Shown piece after piece: positions 46,539-54,469 of a DNA stretch of 64,000 nt. The position numbers and the translations under genes were made by a program. Within the stretch, counting starts at the first letter, position 1. Each line of letters begins with the position of its first letter. The stretch covers positions 373,398 through 437,397 of the forward strand of contig KE159538.1 of the NCBI GenBank assembly GCA_000403215.2. Reading direction: 5' to 3'. Origin of the DNA: Lachnospiraceae bacterium A4. Lineage in GTDB: Bacteria; Bacillota; Clostridia; Lachnospirales; Lachnospiraceae. The notes beneath the pieces were generated by a model that saw nothing but the letters and a program-made list of their open reading frames with translations, made no database searches and was not told where the DNA came from.

Positions 46539-46866
46539 CCCCCGCAAACAGCTCTATAATACAGTCTTTTGAAAAATACTGTTCCAGACTACGATGTACT
46601 TCCTCATATGAAACTGGATTTTCTATTGTAAGCAATACTGTATATTGGCTGTTATCAATGTCACTAAAGTATTCTAAACTTTTGATTTCAAGGTTGTATT
46701 TTGACAATCTTTTATCTACAATAAAATTTTCTTCTATACCAAAACATTTATTTAATATTTCTTTTGTCAATAAACCATTCTCTCCAAATGGATATATAAT
46801 AAAATTACGTTTTCCTAATTTCAAAGCCTGTTCAATTCCATTTCTTATTGTTTGATATCTGGTCAT
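46539..46866 (-). pseudogene. N-terminal Rossmann-like module of the split acetyltransferase gene
   Basis: A good start at 46866 (AGGTAGAG upstream) opens a frame of about 109 residues that ends at the insertion boundary: NFIIYPFGENGLLTKEILNK, FIVDKRLSKYNLEI and YTVLLTIENPVSYEEVHRSL. This is a diverged copy of the locus-wide module, with YPFGENG in the glycine loop and VDKR in the DNN position. The frame runs about 20 residues into the element and stops. Without the element, the sequence would join the CatB-like acetyltransferase at 44451. The architecture recalls PglD, in which a similar N-terminal domain binds the UDP-sugar ahead of a beta-helix acetyltransferase. Confidence 0.75.
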
Positions 46867-46897
46867 TATTTCTCTACCTTCTATTTATTTGCCAGTG

Positions 46898-48892
46898 CTA
46901 TTTACTGACATATCCTTTTATCGTCTTTGCCACATTCTCCATCATCTCCCGATCTGCTATTGCGATCCGTGCCACGATTTCATCCCGATCTTCAAACAAT
47001 CTGATCAAAATACCATTCTGCTTCAAAGCCTCCTTTAGTGCCTGCATGTCCACATGTTCTATTCGTACTGCCACGAAATTTGCACAGGATTGAAAAACAC
47101 GTACAGATGGAATCTCATTTAACTCATCCATAAACCATGTTTTTGCCTCATTTAATTTTTGCTCCATTTCCATATAGTAATCTCTGTCCTGTAATGCTGC
47201 AACAGCCATTCTCCGAGATATAGAGCTTTCCCTGAACAACGGCAAATCCAGTCCAAATATATGCTTTACTTTTGCATTACAGAAACCATAGCCTACACGC
47301 ATATTTGCCAGACCATAATATTTGGAAAATGTTCTTGATATTATAATATTGGTATAAGTCTCCACTAATCTTCTGACATCAATGTCCTCCTCTGAAAATC
47401 CCCAATAGGCTTCATCTAACAAGAGCAGTGAATCGGGATTTTCCTTGATGATTACCTCCACTGCCTTGCCGTCAATCTTACATCCTGTAGGGTTATGCGG
47501 ACTGGTTATAATGATAAGCTTAGGATGATATTTCTTTGCCATTGCCAGAATGCTTTCCACATCAACATAATAAGTATAATCATCTTTTAATACATCATAA
47601 TATTGTACAGTACAAAATTTCTCTTTAGCCAGGCTTGCATAATAACTCCATCCGGGATTAGAGGTCAGAATGCAGTCTCCTCTTTCAAGAGCAATTGAAA
47701 ACACGGACTTAATTACTTCTGCTGAACCATTATGAATGTAAATATCATCTTCTGGAATTGAAAAATATTTTGAAAGCCCTTCCACAAGAAAATCTTTTGT
47801 TGCCATATCATATTCATACAAATCCCGCAGGGTAATATCTTTCAAAACCTCCAGACATGTCGGGCTTGGTCCAAATGTATTTTCATTTAAGTGCAAACGC
47901 CCTGTATGCTGATCTGTCACAGCAGAATTATAACGTTCTACATCATCATATTTTTCAAACAAGTTTGGCACCGAAGCACATACATCTGAATTTGCCGCCA
48001 AAACCTTATCAAGATAATGTACAAATTCAGAATCAAATGTAATAATATCTTCTATGGTATCAAATTCCTGTACAATTTCATCCGAATATTTCACAAGCAA
48101 AATGGGTAAATCTTGTATATGCCTGATGTGGAAATCATCCCAAAGCATCTTCTTTGTTGTTGGCTCATTATATTCAGAATTTAAAAATCTAAAAAACTTT
48201 TCACTAAACTGTTTTGAAAAAAATGCCTCTCCAATTGTATACCACGCATTGCTTCCGCCCTTATGAATTTCTGTTATATAATTCCCTTCTGTTTCTGTAA
48301 CACAATATTCTTCCGCATAATCATGGGTATATTTACATGAATAGTAAGAATCATAAACATATTCTTCAAAAACATTGATATTAAAATAATTATCTGAACA
48401 GCAGATATAGCTGTTTTTTAAATAATCTCGTGCTGCATAAATTGAAGAAATATTATTGTAACGATAGTAATCCTCATTTTCGATTATTAGTACATTATAC
48501 TTTTCTTTCAAATATTGAAACTGCTCTTTTAAATATCCTACAACAACAATAATTTCCTTGATTCCAGCTTCTCTTAACTGCCTAATCTGCCGTTCAATCA
48601 AAACTTCTCCCTTTACTTCATAAAGCCCTTTCGGCACAAAACGCGATAGCGGGAGACTCCTTAATCCAAATCCAGCTGCCATGATAATCGCATTGTCAAC
48701 CTTGTACATATTCAATTGGTCATACCCGATTTTTGTGATTCCATTTTCCAAACATTTTTTCGCTTTCAATTCACTAACGATATTGTTTACTTTTGAAATT
48801 TCATAGTCTGTTCTTCTTGAAATATCCTCACAATTGATGATTCCATTTTGTTTATGAATAGAATACAAAACATTAAATTCTTCAACCTTCAT
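46898..48892 (-). CDS. LicC-like nucleotidyltransferase fused to class I/II aminotransferase, with N-terminal winged helix
   Basis: 664 residues, ATG at 48892 with GAGG upstream. Residues 1-55 look like a winged-helix DNA-binding segment (ISRRTDYEISKVNNIVSELK), as found at the front of LicC-type proteins. Residues 65-300 are an NTP transferase: NAIIMAAGFGLRSLPLSRFV, KGLYEVKGEVLIERQIRQLR. Residues 330-664 are a HisC-like PLP aminotransferase: LHLNENTFGPSP, HNGSAEVIKSVF, ITSPHNPTGCKIDG, LLLDEAYWGF, and SRTFSKYYGLANMRVGYG with the PLP-binding Lys near residue 519. The fusion would make an amino-alcohol (or similar) phosphate and activate it with CTP for transfer by the LicD protein next door. 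The exact compound (phosphocholine, phosphoethanolamine or something new) is not evident. Confidence 0.75.
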   Translation of the reverse strand: MKVEEFNVLYSIHKQNGIINCEDISRRTDYEISKVNNIVSELKAKKCLENGITKIGYDQLNMYKVDNAIIMAAGFGLRSLPLSRFVPKGLYEVKGEVLIERQIRQLREAGIKEIIVVVGYLKEQFQYLKEKYNVLIIENEDYYRYNNISSIYAARDYLKNSYICCSDNYFNINVFEEYVYDSYYSCKYTHDYAEEYCVTETEGNYITEIHKGGSNAWYTIGEAFFSKQFSEKFFRFLNSEYNEPTTKKMLWDDFHIRHIQDLPILLVKYSDEIVQEFDTIEDIITFDSEFVHYLDKVLAANSDVCASVPNLFEKYDDVERYNSAVTDQHTGRLHLNENTFGPSPTCLEVLKDITLRDLYEYDMATKDFLVEGLSKYFSIPEDDIYIHNGSAEVIKSVFSIALERGDCILTSNPGWSYYASLAKEKFCTVQYYDVLKDDYTYYVDVESILAMAKKYHPKLIIITSPHNPTGCKIDGKAVEVIIKENPDSLLLLDEAYWGFSEEDIDVRRLVETYTNIIISRTFSKYYGLANMRVGYGFCNAKVKHIFGLDLPLFRESSISRRMAVAALQDRDYYMEMEQKLNEAKTWFMDELNEIPSVRVFQSCANFVAVRIEHVDMQALKEALKQNGILIRLFEDRDEIVARIAIADREMMENVAKTIKGYVSK

Positions 48893-48906
48893 AGCATCTG
48901 CCTCTT

Positions 48907-49737
48907 TTATAATTCTTTCCCAAATTTTATATATGTTGCTGTATGTTTTGGTTTTCTCTGTTCCTTTGGCGGCGGCGTGAGATAATCCTTCCCGAACATA
49001 AATCTAAGAAATCCATCATAATCAACTGGCGCTTTTACCAATAAATCTTCAAATTGTATGTCACAGGACTGTAGCATCCATTTCCTCAAAAACCCTTTAT
49101 TTTCTTCTGGTGCTCCCCATCCCAATGTCCGAATCAATCTTGTATTTTTATTCCGATATTTACGGACAAGTGTTTCAAACTCACGAAATGCAACACTTGC
49201 AGGAATCCGCCGAAGCACTTTATACACACACCGCTTTAAATAGCTTTTATCATGTATTGCCCCCACCGGTGAATACAATATTTTTCTTGCAATATAACAT
49301 CTGAAATTAAAAATTGCTTTAAATGGCTGTTTTTCCGGCATTCCATCACAAGGAAATATATCGATAAATATCCCCCTTTTCATTGTGAGCATTTCCTGAT
49401 TTTTACGGCTGAAGTATGTCCCTTTTCGAAGGATTCTGGCATAACCCCAACGATATCCTGGATCTGTCTTATATGTCTGTAAAAAATACTTGTTTCTGTC
49501 TAGCTGCTCCTTACATACCTCACAAAACTTGTCATAGTCCTTCCTGAGCATCCTGATATCAATATCATCATCCCATGGAATAAATCCCTTATGTCGGACT
49601 GCGCCCAATAGAGTGCCGCCATCCAATTCATAATGAATGCCATTTTCTCTACAGATCCTATCCGCCTCCCTGAGCATATCAAGCTCAATCATTTGCAGTT
49701 TTCGTATTATTTGAGGCGTATATTCAAATTCTGCCAT
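48907..49737 (-). CDS. LicD-family phosphotransferase
   Basis: A start at 49737 with GAGG eight bases upstream gives 276 residues, the usual size; an upstream ATG at 49782 would overlap the preceding gene. Family motifs are present: [40 protein letters not shown] followed by [13 protein letters not shown], and [14 protein letters not shown]. The D-D-D-I-D cluster is the active site of this nucleotidyltransferase-like fold. LicD enzymes transfer phosphocholine or related groups from CDP donors onto glycan sugars. It lies 14 bases upstream of the LicC fusion gene, and the two are expected to work as donor maker and transferase. Confidence 0.85.
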   Translation of the reverse strand: MAEFEYTPQIIRKLQMIELDMLREADRICRENGIHYELDGGTLLGAVRHKGFIPWDDDIDIRMLRKDYDKFCEVCKEQLDRNKYFLQTYKTDPGYRWGYARILRKGTYFSRKNQEMLTMKRGIFIDIFPCDGMPEKQPFKAIFNFRCYIARKILYSPVGAIHDKSYLKRCVYKVLRRIPASVAFREFETLVRKYRNKNTRLIRTLGWGAPEENKGFLRKWMLQSCDIQFEDLLVKAPVDYDGFLRFMFGKDYLTPPPKEQRKPKHTATYIKFGKEL

Positions 49738-49756
49738 TCTTCTGTCCTCAGTACTT

Positions 49757-50491
49757 TCATGCCAGATATCTCTCTGGCTCATTCAATATCACGTCTGTTA
49801 TTCCCTTCATTTCCAGCACTGTCAGATCCAACAATGTACTTGTCGGCTTTTCAGGGTACAAATGACCTGACATCCACGCTCGCACAGCATATTCCTCAAA
49901 CTGCTCTTTCGGCAAATCTATTCCCCGCCAAAATGGATGAAGCGCCACAGCACCACAGCCTCCTTTGGCTTTATACAAACAATCTGAAATTTTAGTATCC
50001 AAGATTGCCAAATTAGCATTCGAGTCTAATCTACTTAGCTTCTCAAGTGATTTAGCATAAAACGTTGAAAAAATAATTGCGTTCTGATATCCATACCTGT
50101 GTACCATCTCCACAACCTTTTCTTCCATACCCTCATAAGGATAAATGCTGTTCTTTAACTCTATATTCAGCATAAAACCCGTTTTTAAATATGTTTGTAA
50201 CAAGTCAAAAACTTCCGCCATCGTCGGAATTTGCTGGCTCGAATTTATACCTGCATAGATATGAAGCTTTCTTAATTCATGTAGTGTATAATCCCGAACA
50301 AACCCAATTCCCTCTGTAGTTCTGTCCACACGCTCATCATGAATAACAACCAACTCACCATCCTTTGTCATTTGTATATCCAGTTCAATCCCTGTCAAAC
50401 CATGTATGGCTGCCGCCTTTTCAAAAGCTAACAGTGTATTCTCTGGATACATCTGGCTGCATCCCCTATGTGCCCATAATCTCATACTCAT
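49757..50491 (-). CDS. Glycerophosphodiester phosphodiesterase
   Basis: 244 residues. Its ATG overlaps the stop of the upstream TagD fusion (ATGA), so translation is coupled. GDPD motifs: [20 protein letters not shown] with the catalytic His-Arg and Glu-Asn, [20 protein letters not shown] with the metal-binding Glu/Asp and second His, and MLNIELKNS. It has no signal peptide and should act in the cytoplasm, splitting a glycerophosphodiester to sn-glycerol-3-phosphate and an alcohol. Next to a glycerol-phosphate cytidylyltransferase it could supply that substrate, or it could act on glycan-linked phosphodiesters. Confidence 0.85.
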   Translation of the reverse strand: MSMRLWAHRGCSQMYPENTLLAFEKAAAIHGLTGIELDIQMTKDGELVVIHDERVDRTTEGIGFVRDYTLHELRKLHIYAGINSSQQIPTMAEVFDLLQTYLKTGFMLNIELKNSIYPYEGMEEKVVEMVHRYGYQNAIIFSTFYAKSLEKLSRLDSNANLAILDTKISDCLYKAKGGCGAVALHPFWRGIDLPKEQFEEYAVRAWMSGHLYPEKPTSTLLDLTVLEMKGITDVILNEPERYLA

Positions 50492-51834
50492 CTATTTCTA
50501 TACCCACGTTTTTCTCGTAAAAATATTTCCATAATCTCTGATAATGCAATGGATTCACCGCGCGTCAATTTAAATTCGCTGCTACTGCTGCCGTTAATCA
50601 TGGACAAAAAGTCGCTAATTTCATAACGCAGCCCATCGCCTAAAAATGTTTCTGAATATTTTTCTGTTTTGTCTAAATCTTCATAGTGCACTTCGAAATA
50701 GGCAGTTTTCCACCAAGGCGCCTCCGCCACGATATAGCCCTTTGTGCCTGCAATTAATAATCTGCCGTCCGACTTTACCCCTAAACCACAAGTCGCCGTC
50801 GCAATACCAGATGGATATTCCAGCGATATTTTTGTAAAAATATCCAATCCATTTTCATCATTAATGGTGTCAAATCGAATGGACGTATACTTTTTTCCCA
50901 AAAGCTTTAAGATCGGGAGCATCACATAGCTTCCAAGTTCTGTAAAGCTTCCGCCATATCGCGTGTCTGTCAGTTCTCTATATTGTGGGTTCTCAAGTTT
51001 TGTAAAACATGTCTCCACATTTCTTATTGCTCCAATCGTACCACTGCAAGCAATTCCTAATAGTTTATGGAAGCCCGGACAATATGCTGTTTTGATACCT
51101 TCCAGTAAAATAAGATTGTGTTGTTTGGCATAACAAAACAATTCATCTGCCTGATGTTTTTCTAACACCATCGGTTTTTCGCAGAGCACATGCTTATCGT
51201 GCGCCAAAGCGGATTGAATATATCCAAAATGCGTTTCATGCGGCGATGCGATATATATCACATCTGATGCCTCGTAAAACGCTTCGATTTCTTTATATGC
51301 ATTAATTTCCCACTTCTGTGCAAATCTTACGGCACTTTCCAAATGAGGATTATAGACTCCCTGTGTGCTGACTCCACTAACCAGCCGTGCCTCTGGAATA
51401 AAACGTTCCGCAATTCGTCCTGTCCCAATAATTCCAATCCGCTGAATCGGACTATTCTGTTCCCGCAGCATTGTGCTGGAAATATTTTTGGTCCGCTCCA
51501 AATACATCACTTGGCAATAGTCCTTTAAATAATCGAATGCACCTGTCCAGTCTGAACCAATAGCGAAGATGTCTATGTGAAATCTGCGAATATCATTTAC
51601 TTTCTGTCCTTGTGTCTCTTCGATGATAATCTCATCTGCAAATCCTGTCTTTTTTACATTCTCTATTCGTGTCACTAGCGAATCAACCACATTTAGTTTT
51701 CCTCGTGCTTTGTCGTATGCCTCCGTTGTCACGCCGACTATCAAGTAATCTCCCAGTGCCTTAGCCCGCTGTAACAATCGATAATGTCCTTCATGGAAGA
51801 GGTCAAATGTCCCGTATGTAATTACTCTTGCCAT
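50488..51834 (-). CDS. TagD-like cytidylyltransferase fused to Gfo/Idh/MocA oxidoreductase
   Basis: 448 residues; ATG at 51834 with GAGGGG upstream. Residues 1-130 are a glycerol-3-phosphate cytidylyltransferase-type domain (VITYGTFDLFHEGHYRLLQR with HxGH, DYLIVGVTTEAYDK, YLERTKNISSTMLRE). Residues 132-448 are a Gfo/Idh/MocA dehydrogenase (RIGIIGTGRIAERFIPEA for NAD binding, VIYIASPHETHFGYIQSAL, HVLCEKPMVL with the catalytic EKP). The fusion suggests that one polypeptide both makes a CDP-alditol and oxidises or reduces the alditol or a related sugar. It is 26 bases downstream of the TagF-like gene. Confidence 0.85.
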   Translation of the reverse strand: MARVITYGTFDLFHEGHYRLLQRAKALGDYLIVGVTTEAYDKARGKLNVVDSLVTRIENVKKTGFADEIIIEETQGQKVNDIRRFHIDIFAIGSDWTGAFDYLKDYCQVMYLERTKNISSTMLREQNSPIQRIGIIGTGRIAERFIPEARLVSGVSTQGVYNPHLESAVRFAQKWEINAYKEIEAFYEASDVIYIASPHETHFGYIQSALAHDKHVLCEKPMVLEKHQADELFCYAKQHNLILLEGIKTAYCPGFHKLLGIACSGTIGAIRNVETCFTKLENPQYRELTDTRYGGSFTELGSYVMLPILKLLGKKYTSIRFDTINDENGLDIFTKISLEYPSGIATATCGLGVKSDGRLLIAGTKGYIVAEAPWWKTAYFEVHYEDLDKTEKYSETFLGDGLRYEISDFLSMINGSSSSEFKLTRGESIALSEIMEIFLREKRGYRNR

Positions 51835-51859
51835 AACCCCTCCTCATAAACTGCACTTT

Positions 51860-54406
51860 TTAACCATTCTTCTTTATATATTCATAAATTGTTTTGCCAC
51901 AGGTGCCATCTGTATTGGCATTAATCTTTGAAAACGCTTCAAGCTGTTTTTCCCTGTTATATTGATTTCCTGTAATTTTGCCATCCAGAAAATCCTTGAG
52001 AGAATTGAATGCATTCTCACTCAAACTGTACTGCATCCACTCGGACTCTTCCATAAAACCCGGTTCATGCGCAATCAAATCCTCATAGTCAAACTCAATC
52101 TCAACTTCTTTATACTCCTTGGTAAACACATTGATATCATATAGTTTTCTTTCTGGTGCATACCAAACTCTGCAATCTGGCTTTCCAACCTGTTGCCATG
52201 TAATTACAAATCTCCCCATTCCTCCAGTTAAGAAATACCCATTTTTTCCTCTTGTTTCAGAACCTACTGGTAATTTCCACTCCTTCATTTTCCCTGTATC
52301 TCTATCTAATTCCAAATACATATTTCCCCTATTCGGTACAATAATGATTTTTTGTTCATCATCTGTATCAAAAATCGCTATACCGCCAAACGCATATTCA
52401 TCCGTTTCAGATTCATAAGGCCATTTCAAAGAATGGAAAGATTCTGGCACACCACTATATTCCCTTGTTTCCCCTGTCTGAAAATTCCAACGAACGATTG
52501 TTGTCCCCTTTATAGGAAACAGCCATAATTCTTCACCATCAATCCAGCATCCCTGTGTTCCAGCAAGATTTGGCGTATTACTGCAAAGCATCCTGATCTT
52601 TAAAGTATCCACATCCATAAAAAGAAACTGATCATCCTCCGGAGATGCAAAGATCAGTTCATTCTCATATTCTCCAATTCCGCCCTGTTTCCATTCGCCC
52701 TGTGCATTCTGCCGCAGATAAAATGGTTTGACATTCTCTATATAACAAAGTTCTTCAGTTTCAATTGTAAAACGAACAAGCTGCGGATACATAAACGGAA
52801 ACAGATATAAATACTTATCGTTATACCAGTATCCATTAAAGGCAGCTCCCTGTAAATTATATTTTTTGAACTCTAACTTCCTTATCTTTTTATCCTGTAT
52901 CACCAAAAGGTGCTGGGCATTTCCCGGAAACACATAAAGCCTGTCCCGAATTTCTAACGCTCTGAGATAATATCCTCCAGCAAAATACCCAGTTTCCAAA
53001 TCCATATAAAATTTATAATGATAATCATTGTTTTCTGAATACCATATCTGATTATTTTTCGTCACTTGATACCTGTCATCGCCCCATGCATCAAACTGAA
53101 TGTTGATTCGCTCTCCGCGCCAGTCATCCTGTTCTGGCAGTGTCTGAATATAATTATTTAAGGTAAATATGGGTTTTCCTGCCACGCCAAACAGTGCCGT
53201 GACACTTGATAAGGTATCGCCGATATAAGCATCTGACAACGCAATTGTTCGTTCTATATCTGGTGAATCATCATAGATTCCAATCTTTTCATCAATAAAT
53301 TCTTTTTTTAATGCCTCATACCAAGGCTTGTATGCACTTCGCATGGAATCAAACGTTGACTCCATCAAAGGATGCGGTCTCCATAATAAACAGGCATCAT
53401 CTCTGCCCTTAAAAATATCAAATACATAGCGCATTTTTTTGAGGAATACCTCCGTATTTCCCAGCATTCCTCCAATGCTTGTATTGAAAAAATACACTTT
53501 TTTACCGCCCAAATCCCACGTTTGCGGTGGGTTGGGCGAATTCTGACACTTATGTATCACACTGTCAAATTTGGGCGACCCCAGTGCGAGGAACTTGCTA
53601 TCTGGAATTCTGGCATCAAAATATTGTCTGTACTTCTCAGCCTGAATAATGATATAATCAGCATATGCATATGCTGGGCACAGCGATTGTCCCTCGCTCA
53701 TGCCGCCCGCTGTGGCATAATATGGAATATAGACCAAGCAGTCTGTAATTTTTTTGATATTATCAGAATAAAAATATGGGTGGATACTTGTCACAAAGTT
53801 TATATTATCATATGGATTATGTATGAATATTATATCTGGTTGATGAACCTCAAAATCAAATTCATCATACTTTATGACTGGAATATCTGCCGCAAATTGA
53901 TCTGCTTCATAATGCATTGCACGAAAACTTCCATCAGGATTTTTATCAAAATATGGAATCGGTATGACATAGGCATCACAGTCAGGATCTGCATCGGCTG
54001 CCTGCCACACACTCTCCATACTATCCCACATACTTGCCTTATAGGGGAGAAAAACAGCTTCTCTCTTTACACTGATCTCATTTTTAATGCTGTTTGATAT
54101 TCGAATCAATTTCTGTCTTAACAGCTTTGAGGATTTCTTGGCTGAATGTACCTCATTGATATTTAATGTCTCATGAATCTGATAGACCAATTCACAGTAT
54201 TCCTCCAACATGGATACTGTAGCATTACCCTCTCCTTCTGACTGTTCAATTAGTGTACCAATAGAAATGCCCGCACTCTGACAGTCTTCCAAAAGTCCTA
54301 GTGCTGCTTGAATCTTATTCTGATCAATATACTTTTTAATCTGGTCATGTGCCTGTTCGATCTGTCTGACCAATTCTTCTACTTGCTGCTTGTGTCGTTT
54401 CCTCAT
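51860..54406 (-). CDS. CDP-glycerol glycerophosphotransferase-like protein with C-terminal beta-repeat domain
   Basis: 848 residues; ATG at 54406 with GAGG upstream. Residues 1-110 are helical and charged, perhaps a coiled coil. Residues 115-470 resemble the C-terminal part of TagF-type CDP-glycerol:poly(glycerophosphate) transferases: VFLPYKASMWDSMESVWQAA, CLVYIPYYATAGG, LALGSPKFDSVI, CLLWRPHPLMESTFDSMRSA, and SDAYIGDTLSSVTALFGVAG with the conserved Asp and Ser-Ser. Residues 480-780 contain short repeats with a WxxxxE/LxxFP pattern (YLYLFPFMYPQLVRF, ELWLFPIKGTTIVRWNF), likely a beta-propeller. It probably adds glycerol phosphate or a similar group to the glycan. It is the first biosynthetic gene of the array, 64 bases after a secreted-protein gene. 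Confidence 0.75.
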   Translation of the reverse strand: MRKRHKQQVEELVRQIEQAHDQIKKYIDQNKIQAALGLLEDCQSAGISIGTLIEQSEGEGNATVSMLEEYCELVYQIHETLNINEVHSAKKSSKLLRQKLIRISNSIKNEISVKREAVFLPYKASMWDSMESVWQAADADPDCDAYVIPIPYFDKNPDGSFRAMHYEADQFAADIPVIKYDEFDFEVHQPDIIFIHNPYDNINFVTSIHPYFYSDNIKKITDCLVYIPYYATAGGMSEGQSLCPAYAYADYIIIQAEKYRQYFDARIPDSKFLALGSPKFDSVIHKCQNSPNPPQTWDLGGKKVYFFNTSIGGMLGNTEVFLKKMRYVFDIFKGRDDACLLWRPHPLMESTFDSMRSAYKPWYEALKKEFIDEKIGIYDDSPDIERTIALSDAYIGDTLSSVTALFGVAGKPIFTLNNYIQTLPEQDDWRGERINIQFDAWGDDRYQVTKNNQIWYSENNDYHYKFYMDLETGYFAGGYYLRALEIRDRLYVFPGNAQHLLVIQDKKIRKLEFKKYNLQGAAFNGYWYNDKYLYLFPFMYPQLVRFTIETEELCYIENVKPFYLRQNAQGEWKQGGIGEYENELIFASPEDDQFLFMDVDTLKIRMLCSNTPNLAGTQGCWIDGEELWLFPIKGTTIVRWNFQTGETREYSGVPESFHSLKWPYESETDEYAFGGIAIFDTDDEQKIIIVPNRGNMYLELDRDTGKMKEWKLPVGSETRGKNGYFLTGGMGRFVITWQQVGKPDCRVWYAPERKLYDINVFTKEYKEVEIEFDYEDLIAHEPGFMEESEWMQYSLSENAFNSLKDFLDGKITGNQYNREKQLEAFSKINANTDGTCGKTIYEYIKKNG
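53806..53825. repeat. 20-base sequence repeated exactly at 56224-56243
   Basis: The 20 bases starting TATCATATGG inside the TagF-like gene recur exactly in the leader region upstream of the membrane-protein gene at 56155. The copies are in direct orientation on the plus strand. The match ends sharply on both sides. The sequence overlaps a candidate promoter at the second site. It may be chance in AT-rich DNA. Confidence 0.6.
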
Positions 54407-54469
54407 TGATTGCCTCGATTAATTTTTCGTATTTTGGAGTATTTTTTGTTATATCAAATTTTATATATT

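Noticed and set aside
53522-54097. 191-residue open frame on the plus strand inside the TagF-like gene
   Set aside because: Ile/Cys/Trp-rich shadow of an AT-rich coding strand with no motif or ribosome binding site.
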